From an uncultured Eubacteriales bacterium (lineage in GTDB: Bacteria; Bacillota_A; Clostridia; Christensenellales; Aristaeellaceae): a DNA stretch of 14,571 bases. A program made the position numbers and the translations under genes. This document shows positions 1 to 6,977 of the stretch, one piece after another. Position 1 is the stretch's first letter. Each line of letters starts with the position of its first letter. The stretch is from positions 1 to 14,571 of the forward strand of contig OMRS01000125.1 in NCBI GenBank assembly GCA_900313545.1. Direction: 5' to 3'. Below the pieces are notes generated by a model. It did not search any database. It was not told the DNA's origin and saw only the letters and a program-made list of their open reading frames with translations.

Positions 1-36
1 GATACTCCGGTTTTTTTCGACAAGATCCATCAGCAT
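1..36 (-). CDS. Partial leftward gene, nitroreductase-like N-terminus
   Basis: Only the first 12 codons are inside the window, reading MLMDLVEKNRSI on the minus strand from ATG 36-34. A clear AGGAGG lies at 45-50 with an 8-nt spacer, which favours this ATG over the second one at 30-28 (14-nt spacer). The hydrophobic-acidic start followed by a basic residue and R-S-I is how many nitroreductase-family flavoproteins begin (the family often starts with LDLV..RRSIR). That is family knowledge applied to a very short string, so the existence of the gene is well supported while its function is only a suggestion. The rest of the gene lies to the left of the window. Confidence 0.5.
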   Translation of the reverse strand, partial: MLMDLVEKNRSI

Positions 37-505
37 CTGTTTTTCCTCCTCTGTACGTCCTGTCCGGGCGCCGTCGCCTGCAGGACCGGTCCCCGGTTCC
101 AGCCCGCCGGAACCGGACACAACGTGTAAAACCCCCCGCCCGGCACCGGGACCCTGGCCGGGCTTTCAAGCCGGCAGGCCGCGATCCCCCGCGGCGGGAC
201 GGGCAGGAAGCAAAGGGCCGGCCGGCAGCAGAGCCGCCCGGCTTCCGGGTTCCTGAATTCTCCTGCAGTTTCGCTTCTCTGTTCCTGCAGAATTTGCCCG
301 CTCCGGTCTTCCTCCGGCTCCCCCTTCCGCCAGGTCCTCCATCTCCGGTTCCGCCTTCACGGCTTTTCCGGAAAATCCCCTTCCCGGGTATTCTATCAGG
401 AAAGCGTGCAGGAAGAAAGACTTCCCCCGGTTTTCTCCATCCTTCCTTTTCCGGGGGCTGCGGAGGCTCTTTTTTTTCGTTTTGCAGGATCAGTCGTCTT
501 TTCTT
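37..505. other. Long non-coding stretch with GC-rich hairpins and a pyrimidine-biased + strand
   Basis: No convincing gene lies between the nitroreductase-like start and the serC promoter. The left part (about 60-180) is packed with GC-rich inverted repeats. Examples are the 10-bp palindrome GGACCGGTCC at 83-92, the dyad at 93-116, and GCCCGGC (138-144) facing GCCGGGC (157-163). On the minus strand this last pair is followed by a run of G and TTTT, which gives it a terminator-like look. The right part (about 290-520) is strongly enriched in C and T on the + strand, including a run of eight T around 470-477. I see no T-box, riboswitch or RNA gene here that I can name. Confidence 0.5.
93..116. 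repeat. Perfect 8-bp inverted repeat upstream of the leftward gene
   Basis: CCGGTTCC at 93-100 is the exact reverse complement of GGAACCGG at 109-116, with an 8-base spacer. It lies 57 bp upstream of the leftward start at 36. It could therefore form a hairpin in that gene's leader RNA or serve as a binding site. The flank TGTCCGG (61-67) can alternatively pair with CCGGACA (113-119), so two mutually exclusive structures can be drawn. A regulatory role is inference only. Confidence 0.4.
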
Positions 506-534
506 GCGTTTTCCCGCTCTCCATGATAAGATAC
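506..534 (+). promoter_or_regulatory. Sigma-A promoter of serC-serA (extended -10)
   Basis: TTGCGT at 506-511 is followed after 17 bp by TAAGAT at 529-534. A TG at 526-527 makes an extended -10 (TGATAAGAT), which compensates for the weak -35. Transcription would start near 541 and leave a leader of about 34 bases. That is too short to hold a T-box or riboswitch, so if this promoter is used the operon is probably not controlled by such an element. Confidence 0.55.
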
Positions 535-574
535 GGCCGTTTCAAGTTTGATCATCATTGTTGAGGTGACTGTA

Positions 575-1642
575 ATGAATCGTGTCTACAATTTTGCCCC
601 CGGCCCCTCCATGCTGCCCCTCCCTGTCCTTGAGCAGGTTCAGAAGGACCTTCTGTGCTACGGCGATACGGGCATGTCCGTCATGGAGATGAGCCATCGC
701 TCCAAGATGTACCTGTCCATCTTCAACGAGGCCGTCGCCGACTTCCGGGAAGTCATGGGCGTTCCCGAAAACTACAAGGTGCTCTTCCTTCAGGGCGGCG
801 CCACCGCCATGTTCGCCGCCGTGGCCATGAACCTGATGCGCGGCGGCTATGCAGAGTATGTGGACAGCGGCAACTTTGCCCACAACGCCTTGGCCGAGGC
901 CAAAAAGTATGGCGAAGTCCGCGTGGCCGGCTCCTCCCGTGAAGACAGCTATGCCTTCATTCCGGAATACACCCTTTCCGGCGGCGCAAGCTACGTGCAC
1001 ATCACCACCAACAACACCATCTACGGCACCCGCTGGCAGAAGCTTCCCGACACCGGGAACGTGCCCCTGGTGGCGGACATGTCCTCCAATATCCTCTCCG
1101 AAGTGTATGACGTCAGCCGCTTTGGCCTCATCTATGCCGGCGCCCAGAAGAACGTGGCGCCTGCCGGCCTGGTCATCGTGGTGGTCCGCGAGGACCTGCT
1201 GGGCCATGAGATGGACATCACGCCCAAGGTCATGAACTTCGGGATCATGGCTGAAAAGGACAGCATGCTCAATACCCCCAACACCTTTGCCATCTACGTG
1301 GCGGGCCTGGTGTTCAAGTGGATCCGCAGCCAGGGAGGCGTTGCCGCACTCGAGAAGATCAACATCGAAAAGGCCAACCTGCTCTACGGTTTTCTGGATG
1401 AGAGCCGTCTGTTCCGCGGAACCGCCCGCCCCGCGGACAGAAGCCGCATGAACGTGACCTTCGTGACCGGGGATCCCGATCTGGATGCCCGCTTCGTGAA
1501 GGAGGCCGCCGCCCACGGCCTGGTGAACGTCAAGGGTCACCGCATCGTGGGAGGCATGCGCGCCAGCATCTACAACGCCATGCCCATCGAAGGCGTCAGG
1601 GCGCTGGTGGACTTCATGAAAGACTTCGAGGCACACAACTGA
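575..1642 (+). CDS. serC: Phosphoserine aminotransferase SerC
   Basis: This 355-residue PLP enzyme converts 3-phosphohydroxypyruvate and glutamate to phosphoserine and 2-oxoglutarate, the second step of serine synthesis, in the cytoplasm. The start MNRVYNFAPGPSMLP is typical of the family. Further hallmarks are the SHRS segment (40-43), LQGGAT (72-77), the HITTNNTIYGT segment near 142-152, the aspartate expected to contact the PLP ring in VADMSSN (D168), and the PLP lysine in AGAQKNVAPAG (K192). Length matches the family (about 360). I chose ATG 575 because GAGGTG at 563-568 sits 6 nt upstream; an in-frame TTG at 548 would add nine non-conserved residues and has no ribosome site. serA follows 13 nt downstream, so the two are almost certainly co-transcribed. 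Confidence 0.95.
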   Translation: MNRVYNFAPGPSMLPLPVLEQVQKDLLCYGDTGMSVMEMSHRSKMYLSIFNEAVADFREVMGVPENYKVLFLQGGATAMFAAVAMNLMRGGYAEYVDSGNFAHNALAEAKKYGEVRVAGSSREDSYAFIPEYTLSGGASYVHITTNNTIYGTRWQKLPDTGNVPLVADMSSNILSEVYDVSRFGLIYAGAQKNVAPAGLVIVVVREDLLGHEMDITPKVMNFGIMAEKDSMLNTPNTFAIYVAGLVFKWIRSQGGVAALEKINIEKANLLYGFLDESRLFRGTARPADRSRMNVTFVTGDPDLDARFVKEAAAHGLVNVKGHRIVGGMRASIYNAMPIEGVRALVDFMKDFEAHN

Positions 1643-1655
1643 GGAGGAAGCGTCC

Positions 1656-2834
1656 ATGTCATACAAGATCAAAACGCTCAACGCGATTTCCAACGCCATC
1701 TATTCCCAGCTGGGAGACCATTATGAGGTCAGCGATTCCTTCGATCACCCGGATGCCATTCTGGTGCGGTCCGCATCCATGCACGACATGACCATCCCGG
1801 ATTCCGTCCTCTCCATCGCCCGTGCCGGCGCGGGAACCAACAACATCCCCATTGACGCCTGCAATGAGCAGGGCATCTGCGTATTCAACACCCCCGGCGC
1901 CAACGCCAACGCCGTGTGCGAAATGGTCATCACCGCGCTTCTGCTTTCCTGCCGGGATGTCATCGGCGGCATCAACTGGGAGCTGACCCAGAAGGGCCAT
2001 GGCGATGAGCTGGAAAAAATCGTGGAAAAGGGCAAGAAGGCCTTCGTGGGGCCGGAGCTGTGCGGCAAAACCCTGGGCGTCATCGGTCTGGGGGCCATCG
2101 GCGTGCTGGTCGCCAACGCGGCGGTCTCTCTGGGGATGAATGTGGTGGGCTATGATCCCATGATCTCCGTGGACCACGCGTGGAAGCTGGCCCGCAGCGT
2201 AAAGCATGAAAACTCTCTGGATGCGCTCTTCTCCGCTTCCGATTTCATCACGGTCCATGTTCCGCTCAACGACAAGACCCGCGGCATGATCGGCCAGCGT
2301 TCCCTGTCCTTCTGCAAAAACGGCGTACGCATCCTCAACTTCTCCAGAGGCGGTCTGGTGGATGAAAACGCGCTTCTTGGCGCCATTCAGGAGGGCCGGG
2401 TGGCCCGCTATATCACCGACTTCGGCAGCGACAGACTGCTGGGCGCCGAGCACGTCATCTGTATCCCCCACCTGGGCGCCTCCACGCCTGAAAGCGAAGA
2501 GAACTGCGCCATCATGGCGGCGGCCCAGACGCGGGATTTCCTGGAGGCCGGCATCATCCGCAACAGCGTCAACCTGCCCGCTGTGGACCTGGCCGCTCTG
2601 ACCAAGCCCCGTCTGGTATGCATCCATGAAAACGTTCCCAACGTCCTCAACGCCATCACTTCCGCCATTTCCGGCATCGGCCTGAACATTTCGGACCTGG
2701 TCAACCGCTCCCGCGGCGGCATGGCCGTATCCGTGCTGGACGTGGACAACCTCTCCCCCAGAGACTCCGAAGTGATCATTCCCCATCTTCACTCCATCAA
2801 CGGCATGAAGCGGGCCCGTTTCATCTGGCCGTAA
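1656..2834 (+). CDS. serA: D-3-phosphoglycerate dehydrogenase SerA, short form with C-terminal ACT-like domain
   Basis: The 392-residue NAD-dependent enzyme oxidises 3-phosphoglycerate to 3-phosphohydroxypyruvate, which SerC then aminates. The Rossmann motif GLGAIG is at 144-149, with D167 at the end of the next strand favouring NAD. Catalytic R231 is in NFSRGGLVDENAL and H272 in PHLGAST. The C-terminal part (about 319-390, RLVCIHENVPNVLNAI onward) looks like an ACT regulatory domain, so serine feedback is plausible. The usual D-V-F-x-x-E-P segment carrying the third catalytic residue is replaced by DFGSDRLL (255-262), and the catalytic Glu cannot be placed with certainty. Length (about 390) suits the short clostridial form, which lacks the intervening domain of longer enzymes. 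GAGGAGGAAG at 1641-1650 fixes the start. Confidence 0.92.
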   Translation: MSYKIKTLNAISNAIYSQLGDHYEVSDSFDHPDAILVRSASMHDMTIPDSVLSIARAGAGTNNIPIDACNEQGICVFNTPGANANAVCEMVITALLLSCRDVIGGINWELTQKGHGDELEKIVEKGKKAFVGPELCGKTLGVIGLGAIGVLVANAAVSLGMNVVGYDPMISVDHAWKLARSVKHENSLDALFSASDFITVHVPLNDKTRGMIGQRSLSFCKNGVRILNFSRGGLVDENALLGAIQEGRVARYITDFGSDRLLGAEHVICIPHLGASTPESEENCAIMAAAQTRDFLEAGIIRNSVNLPAVDLAALTKPRLVCIHENVPNVLNAITSAISGIGLNISDLVNRSRGGMAVSVLDVDNLSPRDSEVIIPHLHSINGMKRARFIWP

Positions 2835-2891
2835 GACCTCCGCCCCGGAGGGCCGCCCTGGTCCGCGCCTTCCTTTTGCAGCCGCATACAT

Positions 2892-2936
2892 CAAGCCCCT
2901 GCCCCGGCAGCTGCCGGGACAGGGGCTTGCTTTTTT
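2892..2936 (+). terminator. Rho-independent terminator of serC-serA
   Basis: Two 19-base arms (2892-2910 and 2911-2929) form a stem-loop with a single mismatch and are followed directly by TTTTTT at 2931-2936. The T run overlaps the mglC stop codon, which arrives from the other strand. The same hairpin therefore separates the two converging operons. On the minus strand there is no U run after the hairpin, so ending of the mgl transcript here is likely but less certain. Confidence 0.9.
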
Positions 2937-4137
2937 ACTTTCCAAAGATCACAAAGAGAACGATGATCAGCAGGCCAAGGGCCACCAGAGCGATATCCAG
3001 CTGCCGGACAGAGATGTTCGCCCGGTCATACAGATCCGTCACCCAGTTTTTCCCCCTGGGAGTCCCGGTATTCTCCTGGCTCTGCGGAGCCTGTTCCTGT
3101 TTATTTTCTTCTTTATTTTCTTCCATTTTTCCAGATTGCTTGCGGGTCATGTACTTGCGCATGTCAAGGATACAGGCGATCAGGATGACGGCGCCCTTGA
3201 TGATGAAGGCGACACCACCGGAGATGCCCAGGAAGGTCATGGCCGTCATGATCAGCTGCATCATGAACACGCCGAGAATAACGCCGCTGATCTTACCGGT
3301 ACCACCGACGAAGGAGACGCCGCCGATAACCGCTGCGGAGATGGCATCGTTCTCGTAGGACAGGCCCAGAGTCGGACCGGAGTTGCCGATACGGCAGGCC
3401 TCGATGAATCCGGTATAGCCATAGAGCGCGCCGGCCAGGATGAACACGCCGATGATGGTGGCCAGCACATTGACGCCGGACACGCGGGCGGCTTCCTCGT
3501 TGGAGCCCACGGCAAACATGTTCTTGCCAAAGGTGGTCTTGTTCCACACCGTCCAGAGAACCACGGTGATGATCACCGCAAGCAGCACGTAGTAGGGAAC
3601 CGGCTGTCCGGCAATGCTGAACATGGGATCATTGACAAAGCTCTTGACAGCGATCTGCTTGGAATCGGAAACCGTCAGATAGGTGCCGTAAACCATCAGC
3701 TGCGTTGCCAGGGTGACAATGAACGGATGCAGTTTGAATTTGCCCATGCAGAAGCCGTTGACCACGCCGACAATACCGCCGCAGATCATGACCACCAGGA
3801 TCACCATCACAACGGGCAGGGGGCCAAAGGACAAGACCTTGCCGGTGGCGGCAGCATCCTGCAGAAGAATTGCAGCGATAAATCCGGCAAATCCGGCGAC
3901 GCGGCCGCCGGAAAGGTCGGTACCGGCCAGAATGATACATCCTGCAACACCCAGCGCCATGGGAAGACGGGCTGCGGTGAGCTTGACCAGGTTGATGATG
4001 TTGGGGAGCTTGATAAAGGCGGGCTGGCGAATCCAGGTGTAGATGGCCAGGGCCATGATGATCAGAATCATCGCATGATCCAGAAGCCAGTTCTTGATGT
4101 TTACCGTGGACTGCTTGGAGCTCTGTGCCTGAGACAT
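2935..4137 (-). CDS. mglC: Galactose/glucose-type ABC transporter permease MglC with C-terminal extension
   Basis: This is the membrane-spanning subunit of the mgl hexose importer (BPD_transp_2 family). It shows the expected run of hydrophobic helices, the conserved GTDLSGGRVAGFAG segment (72-85), GKFKLHPFIVTLATQLMVYG (132-151), and the cytoplasmic coupling loop GKNMFAVGSNEEAARVSGVN (204-223) that docks on MglA. The core ends near residue 330, about the usual length of the family (about 336). It then continues with a charged, E/Q/N-rich linker (about 331-370) and one further hydrophobic helix (about 381-398), ending at residue 400. The ribosome site AAGGAGG (4148-4154) overlaps the mglA stop codon and the gap is only 15 nt, so translation is probably coupled. 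It is the last gene of mglB-mglA-mglC. Confidence 0.9.
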   Translation of the reverse strand: MSQAQSSKQSTVNIKNWLLDHAMILIIMALAIYTWIRQPAFIKLPNIINLVKLTAARLPMALGVAGCIILAGTDLSGGRVAGFAGFIAAILLQDAAATGKVLSFGPLPVVMVILVVMICGGIVGVVNGFCMGKFKLHPFIVTLATQLMVYGTYLTVSDSKQIAVKSFVNDPMFSIAGQPVPYYVLLAVIITVVLWTVWNKTTFGKNMFAVGSNEEAARVSGVNVLATIIGVFILAGALYGYTGFIEACRIGNSGPTLGLSYENDAISAAVIGGVSFVGGTGKISGVILGVFMMQLIMTAMTFLGISGGVAFIIKGAVILIACILDMRKYMTRKQSGKMEENKEENKQEQAPQSQENTGTPRGKNWVTDLYDRANISVRQLDIALVALGLLIIVLFVIFGK

Positions 4138-4152
4138 GTTTGTTCTTCCTCC

Positions 4153-5658
4153 TTATGCATATTTAGCCGCAAGGGTCATAATTTCTTCCTGAGTCGTATT
4201 GTCCGCGTCCACTTCGCCCGCCAGACGTCCGCCTGACATGACGATAATCCGGTCACAGACACCCAGAAGTTCTGGCATCTCGGAGGATACCATGATCACA
4301 GACTTGCCATCGCGTGCAAGTTTCTGAATCAGCTGATAGATTTCATACTTGGCACCGACATCGATACCGCGGGTGGGTTCGTCAAGCAGCAGGATATCGG
4401 GGCTTGTAAGGATCCAGCGTCCGAAAATCACCTTCTGCTGGTTGCCGCCGGAGAGCGACTGAATCTTCGTCTTCTGGCTCGGCGTCTTGATGGACATGGC
4501 GCGGATCATGTCGTCCGTCTTTGCAGCCATCTCCTTGTCCTTGAGGAAAATGCCCATCAGGTAATTCTTCAGGCTGGAAATCACCGTATTCTCGCGGATA
4601 TTCAGGATTCCCAGAATACCCGTCGCACGGCGTTCTTCCGTCACCAGAGCGAAGCCGTTCTTGATGGAATCCTTGGGGTCCTTGTTTTCAATCAGCTGCC
4701 CGTTCTTGTAGATCTGTCCGCTCTTTTTGGTGGCGGCGCCAAAGATGTTCTCCAGCAGTTCCGTACGGCCGGAACCGTCCAGACCCGCAACGCCCAGAAC
4801 CTCGCCTTTCTTGAGGGAGAAGGAGACATCCTTCAGGTGCGAATACTCCGCGGTCAGGCCTTCGACCCTCATGATGTCCTCAGACTGCGCGCAGTGCGGC
4901 TTCGGCGGGAACTGGTTGGTCATCTCGCGGCCGACCATCAGGCGGATGATCTCCTCCTTGGTCAGGTCCTTCGCCGCCTTGGTGGCAATATACTTGCCGT
5001 CGCGCATGATCGTCACATCGTCACTGATCCGCAGGATTTCGTCCATTTTATGAGAGATGTAAATGATGCCGCAGCCGCGGTCCCTCAGCATATTGATAAT
5101 GCGGAAAAGATGTTCGACTTCCGTTTCCGTCAGTGAGGAAGTCGGCTCGTCCAGGACCAGGATCTTGGCGTTGAAAGAAACCGCCTTGGAAATTTCGACC
5201 ATCTGCCGCTGGGAAACGGGCATCTTGCTCATGATCATCTTGGGATCCACATGCACGTCCAGTTCATTGAAAACGCGCATGGTATCCTCATACATCTGTT
5301 TTTCACTGACAAAGGGCAGGCCTTTCATCATCGGATATCTGCCCAGCCAGATGTTGTCCATCACGTTGCGTTTCAGGGCCTGATTCAGCTCCTGATGCAC
5401 CATGGCCACGCCATTGTCCAGGGCTTCCCGCGAATTCTTGAAGTTGATTTCCTTTCCTTCAAGATAGATATGTCCCGAGTCTTTCGAATAAATGCCAAAG
5501 AGGCACTTCATCAGGGTCGACTTTCCGGCTCCGTTTTCACCCATCAGGGCATGAACCGTACCGGCCCGCACGGACAGCTCCACGTTGTCCAGTGCCTTGA
5601 CGCCGGGGAAAGATTTACTGATGCCTTCCATCCTCAGCAACAGGTTGTTATCTTGCAT
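4153..5658 (-). CDS. mglA: Galactose/glucose-type ABC transporter ATP-binding protein MglA
   Basis: The 501-residue protein has two fused ABC domains, as expected for sugar importers of the Mgl/Rbs/Xyl class (about 500 residues). Domain 1 has Walker A GENGAGKST (40-48), Q-loop Q89, an atypical signature VSQRQ (148-152) and Walker B LVLDEPTSSL (D170, E171). Domain 2 has the degenerate Walker A AGLDGSGRT (291-299) that is usual in the second half of this class, signature LSGGNQQ (402-408) and Walker B LLLDEPTRG (D426, E427). It should power uptake through MglC from the cytoplasmic face. AAGGAGT at 5667-5673 with an 8-nt spacer supports ATG 5658. It is separated from mglB by 108 nt containing a strong stem-loop. 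Confidence 0.95.
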   Translation of the reverse strand: MQDNNLLLRMEGISKSFPGVKALDNVELSVRAGTVHALMGENGAGKSTLMKCLFGIYSKDSGHIYLEGKEINFKNSREALDNGVAMVHQELNQALKRNVMDNIWLGRYPMMKGLPFVSEKQMYEDTMRVFNELDVHVDPKMIMSKMPVSQRQMVEISKAVSFNAKILVLDEPTSSLTETEVEHLFRIINMLRDRGCGIIYISHKMDEILRISDDVTIMRDGKYIATKAAKDLTKEEIIRLMVGREMTNQFPPKPHCAQSEDIMRVEGLTAEYSHLKDVSFSLKKGEVLGVAGLDGSGRTELLENIFGAATKKSGQIYKNGQLIENKDPKDSIKNGFALVTEERRATGILGILNIRENTVISSLKNYLMGIFLKDKEMAAKTDDMIRAMSIKTPSQKTKIQSLSGGNQQKVIFGRWILTSPDILLLDEPTRGIDVGAKYEIYQLIQKLARDGKSVIMVSSEMPELLGVCDRIIVMSGGRLAGEVDADNTTQEEIMTLAAKYA

Positions 5659-5698
5659 TCCGCTTTACTCCTTCTCGGTGAAGCTCAATAACGTACAA

Positions 5699-5730
5699 CG
5701 CGGAGGGAACAAAGAATTATTCCCTCCGCG
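5699..5730 (-). promoter_or_regulatory. Intercistronic stem-loop between mglB and mglA
   Basis: A perfect 11-bp stem (5699-5709 with 5720-5730) with a 10-base loop sits in the 108-nt gap between mglB and mglA. On the minus strand it is followed by mixed sequence rather than a U run, so full termination is unlikely. In binding-protein ABC operons such a hairpin commonly protects the upstream message from 3' exonucleases or partly attenuates read-through, giving more binding protein than ATPase. That role is inferred from position and structure. Confidence 0.7.
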
Positions 5731-5766
5731 CTCGTATTGCCTTATACGCAGATACAGTCCGGGTGA

Positions 5767-6843
5767 TTACTCGCCGGTGTACTCCGCATACGGGATCTGG
5801 ACGAACCAGCCGTCAACGATCTTGTAGTTCGCGTTCAGGCCGTCGAAAGCGTCCTTGCCAGCAATCAGGTTGGCGGTGATGGTGGCCACGGCATCAGCCA
5901 TGCCCTCAGCATCCTGCTTGATGGTACCGGTCATCTTGCCGGCAGCGATCAGTTCCTTGGCAGCGTCAACAGCGTCAACACCGAACACGGGGATGAACTT
6001 GCCGTCGCCGGTGTTGAAGCCAACACCCTGCAGAGCGTTGATGGCGCCGATGGCCATGTCGTCGTTGTTGCAGATAACCAGCTCGATCATGTTGTTGTTG
6101 GACTCGCTGTACTGAGCCAGGATGGTCTGCATGTAGTCGTTGGAAGCCACGGAGGACCAGGTGCCGTTGGTGTCGACCAGGTACTTGTTGGCGTTGTTGT
6201 CGTCATAGAACTTCAGGGGAGACTTGCCGGCAGCGACCAGAACCGCATCGGCATTCTCAACACCGTACTTGGTGCGGGCGATGGCTTCCTGATTCGCTTC
6301 GTCGCCCTTGAACATGACGTAGCTGATGACGCCGTCGCCGTTCAGGTCGAGCTTGTCATAGTTGGCCAGGACGTAGTTGCCGATCATGGTGCCCTGCATC
6401 TGTCCGGCTTCCTCGAAGTTGGTGCCGACGAAAGCAGCCTTGTCATAGGAATCGAACATGGCCTTGGCTTCCGCATCGTCCTGAGACACGGCACGGTTGA
6501 AGAACACGGCAGGCAGATTGGCGTTCTTTGCAACGTCCATCAGGCTCTGGGCGGTTCCGATGGCGCCGGAGTCAACCAGGTTGATGACCACAGCGTTGGT
6601 TCCGGTAAGAACAGCGGTGTTGATGTCGTCGGTCTGGGTCTGCTGAACACCATTGGAGTCCTTGTCGGTCACCTTGATGCCCTTGGCTTCGAAAGCCTTG
6701 TCAAGAGCGGTACGGACGCTGGTCAGATACACATCACCGAAGGTATACCAGGATACCAGGGCGCTGTCTTCCGCCAGTGCAGCGCTGCAGAGCATCGTCA
6801 GAGCCAGTGCAGCAACCATCATCATGGCAAAGAACTTTTTCAT
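5767..6843 (-). CDS. mglB: Periplasmic-type galactose/glucose-binding protein MglB
   Basis: The 358-residue substrate-binding protein captures a hexose outside the membrane and delivers it to MglC/MglA. It aligns well with E. coli GGBP. Shared stretches are AVVINLVD (84-91), VFFNR with the sugar-contacting N116, DSYDKAAFVGT (131-141), the calcium loop DLNGDGVIS (166-174), ICNND (N260) and VFGVDA (D290). The signal peptide is MKKFFAMMMVAALALTMLCSAALA, cut before E25. The cysteine at 19 lacks a lipobox (TML precedes it), so this may be a secreted rather than a lipid-anchored protein. E. coli contacts H152, D154 and N256 align with N184, E186 and Q310. I place the start at ATG 6843, not further upstream, because GAGGTG (6851-6856) is 7 nt away and the signal peptide begins there. 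First gene of the operon. Confidence 0.93.
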   Translation of the reverse strand: MKKFFAMMMVAALALTMLCSAALAEDSALVSWYTFGDVYLTSVRTALDKAFEAKGIKVTDKDSNGVQQTQTDDINTAVLTGTNAVVINLVDSGAIGTAQSLMDVAKNANLPAVFFNRAVSQDDAEAKAMFDSYDKAAFVGTNFEEAGQMQGTMIGNYVLANYDKLDLNGDGVISYVMFKGDEANQEAIARTKYGVENADAVLVAAGKSPLKFYDDNNANKYLVDTNGTWSSVASNDYMQTILAQYSESNNNMIELVICNNDDMAIGAINALQGVGFNTGDGKFIPVFGVDAVDAAKELIAAGKMTGTIKQDAEGMADAVATITANLIAGKDAFDGLNANYKIVDGWFVQIPYAEYTGE

Positions 6844-6870
6844 GGGAATACACCTCTCATAAATATATTT

Positions 6871-6888
6871 CAACGGCATGCGCCGCTG
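6871..6888 (-). promoter_or_regulatory. Small hairpin in the mglB leader
   Basis: On the minus-strand RNA CAGCGGC and GCCGTTG pair, with one G-U pair and a 4-base loop; one extra T-A pair can close the base. It lies within the roughly 80-base leader and ends about 14 nt before the ribosome site, so it does not cover that site. It may only stabilise the 5' end of the message. Confidence 0.35.
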
Positions 6889-6931
6889 ATAACAAAAGGA
6901 ACAAAGAACACGTCTGTTTTCTGTGCAAGAC

Positions 6932-6960
6932 ATTATATCTCTCCCTTTTCTTCCTGTCAA
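6932..6960 (-). promoter_or_regulatory. Perfect consensus sigma-A promoter of mglBAC
   Basis: On the minus strand TTGACA (6960-6955) and TATAAT (6937-6932) are separated by exactly 17 bp, so every position matches the consensus. Transcription should begin near 6925 and leave an mglB leader of about 80 bases. So strong a core promoter on a sugar operon implies that regulation acts by repression or on bound operator sites. The inverted repeat at 6978-7007 just upstream is one candidate site. Confidence 0.85.
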
Positions 6961-6977
6961 CTTTGGAGAGATGCCAG

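Noticed and set aside
341..360. T-box-like word GGCGGAACC on the minus strand
   Set aside because: It only loosely resembles the T-box core GGGTGGnACCGCG. It lacks the specifier and terminator structures, and it lies on the strand opposite to serC, upstream of its promoter.
166..495. Open reading frame on the minus strand, about 109 codons, with a GTG start possible at 360
   Set aside because: It is rich in K, R, G, P and A with no recognisable motif and no ribosome site. The strong purine bias of this strand explains the absence of stop codons.
548..574. Upstream TTG start for SerC
   Set aside because: It would add nine residues not found in the family, has no ribosome site, and would sit almost at the predicted transcription start.
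542..1699. Long minus-strand reading frame opposite serC
   Set aside because: It is a shadow of the GC-rich serC codons, His/Gly/Val/Ala-rich with no motif. serC itself is unmistakable on the other strand.
2892..2936. Fully bidirectional terminator between serA and mglC
   Set aside because: The hairpin is symmetrical but has a T run only on the + strand side, so termination of the mgl transcript here is possible but not shown by the sequence.
1659..2945. Long minus-strand reading frame opposite serA
   Set aside because: Same reason: antisense shadow of a clear SerA with intact motifs and its own ribosome site.
3136..4236. Long plus-strand reading frame opposite mglC
   Set aside because: It is His/Asp/Gly-rich low-complexity translation typical of antisense to a membrane protein gene, and mglC is certain.
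6844..6960. Upstream in-frame start for MglB at 6960
   Set aside because: It would begin inside the -35 of the perfect promoter and place 39 residues before an excellent signal peptide.
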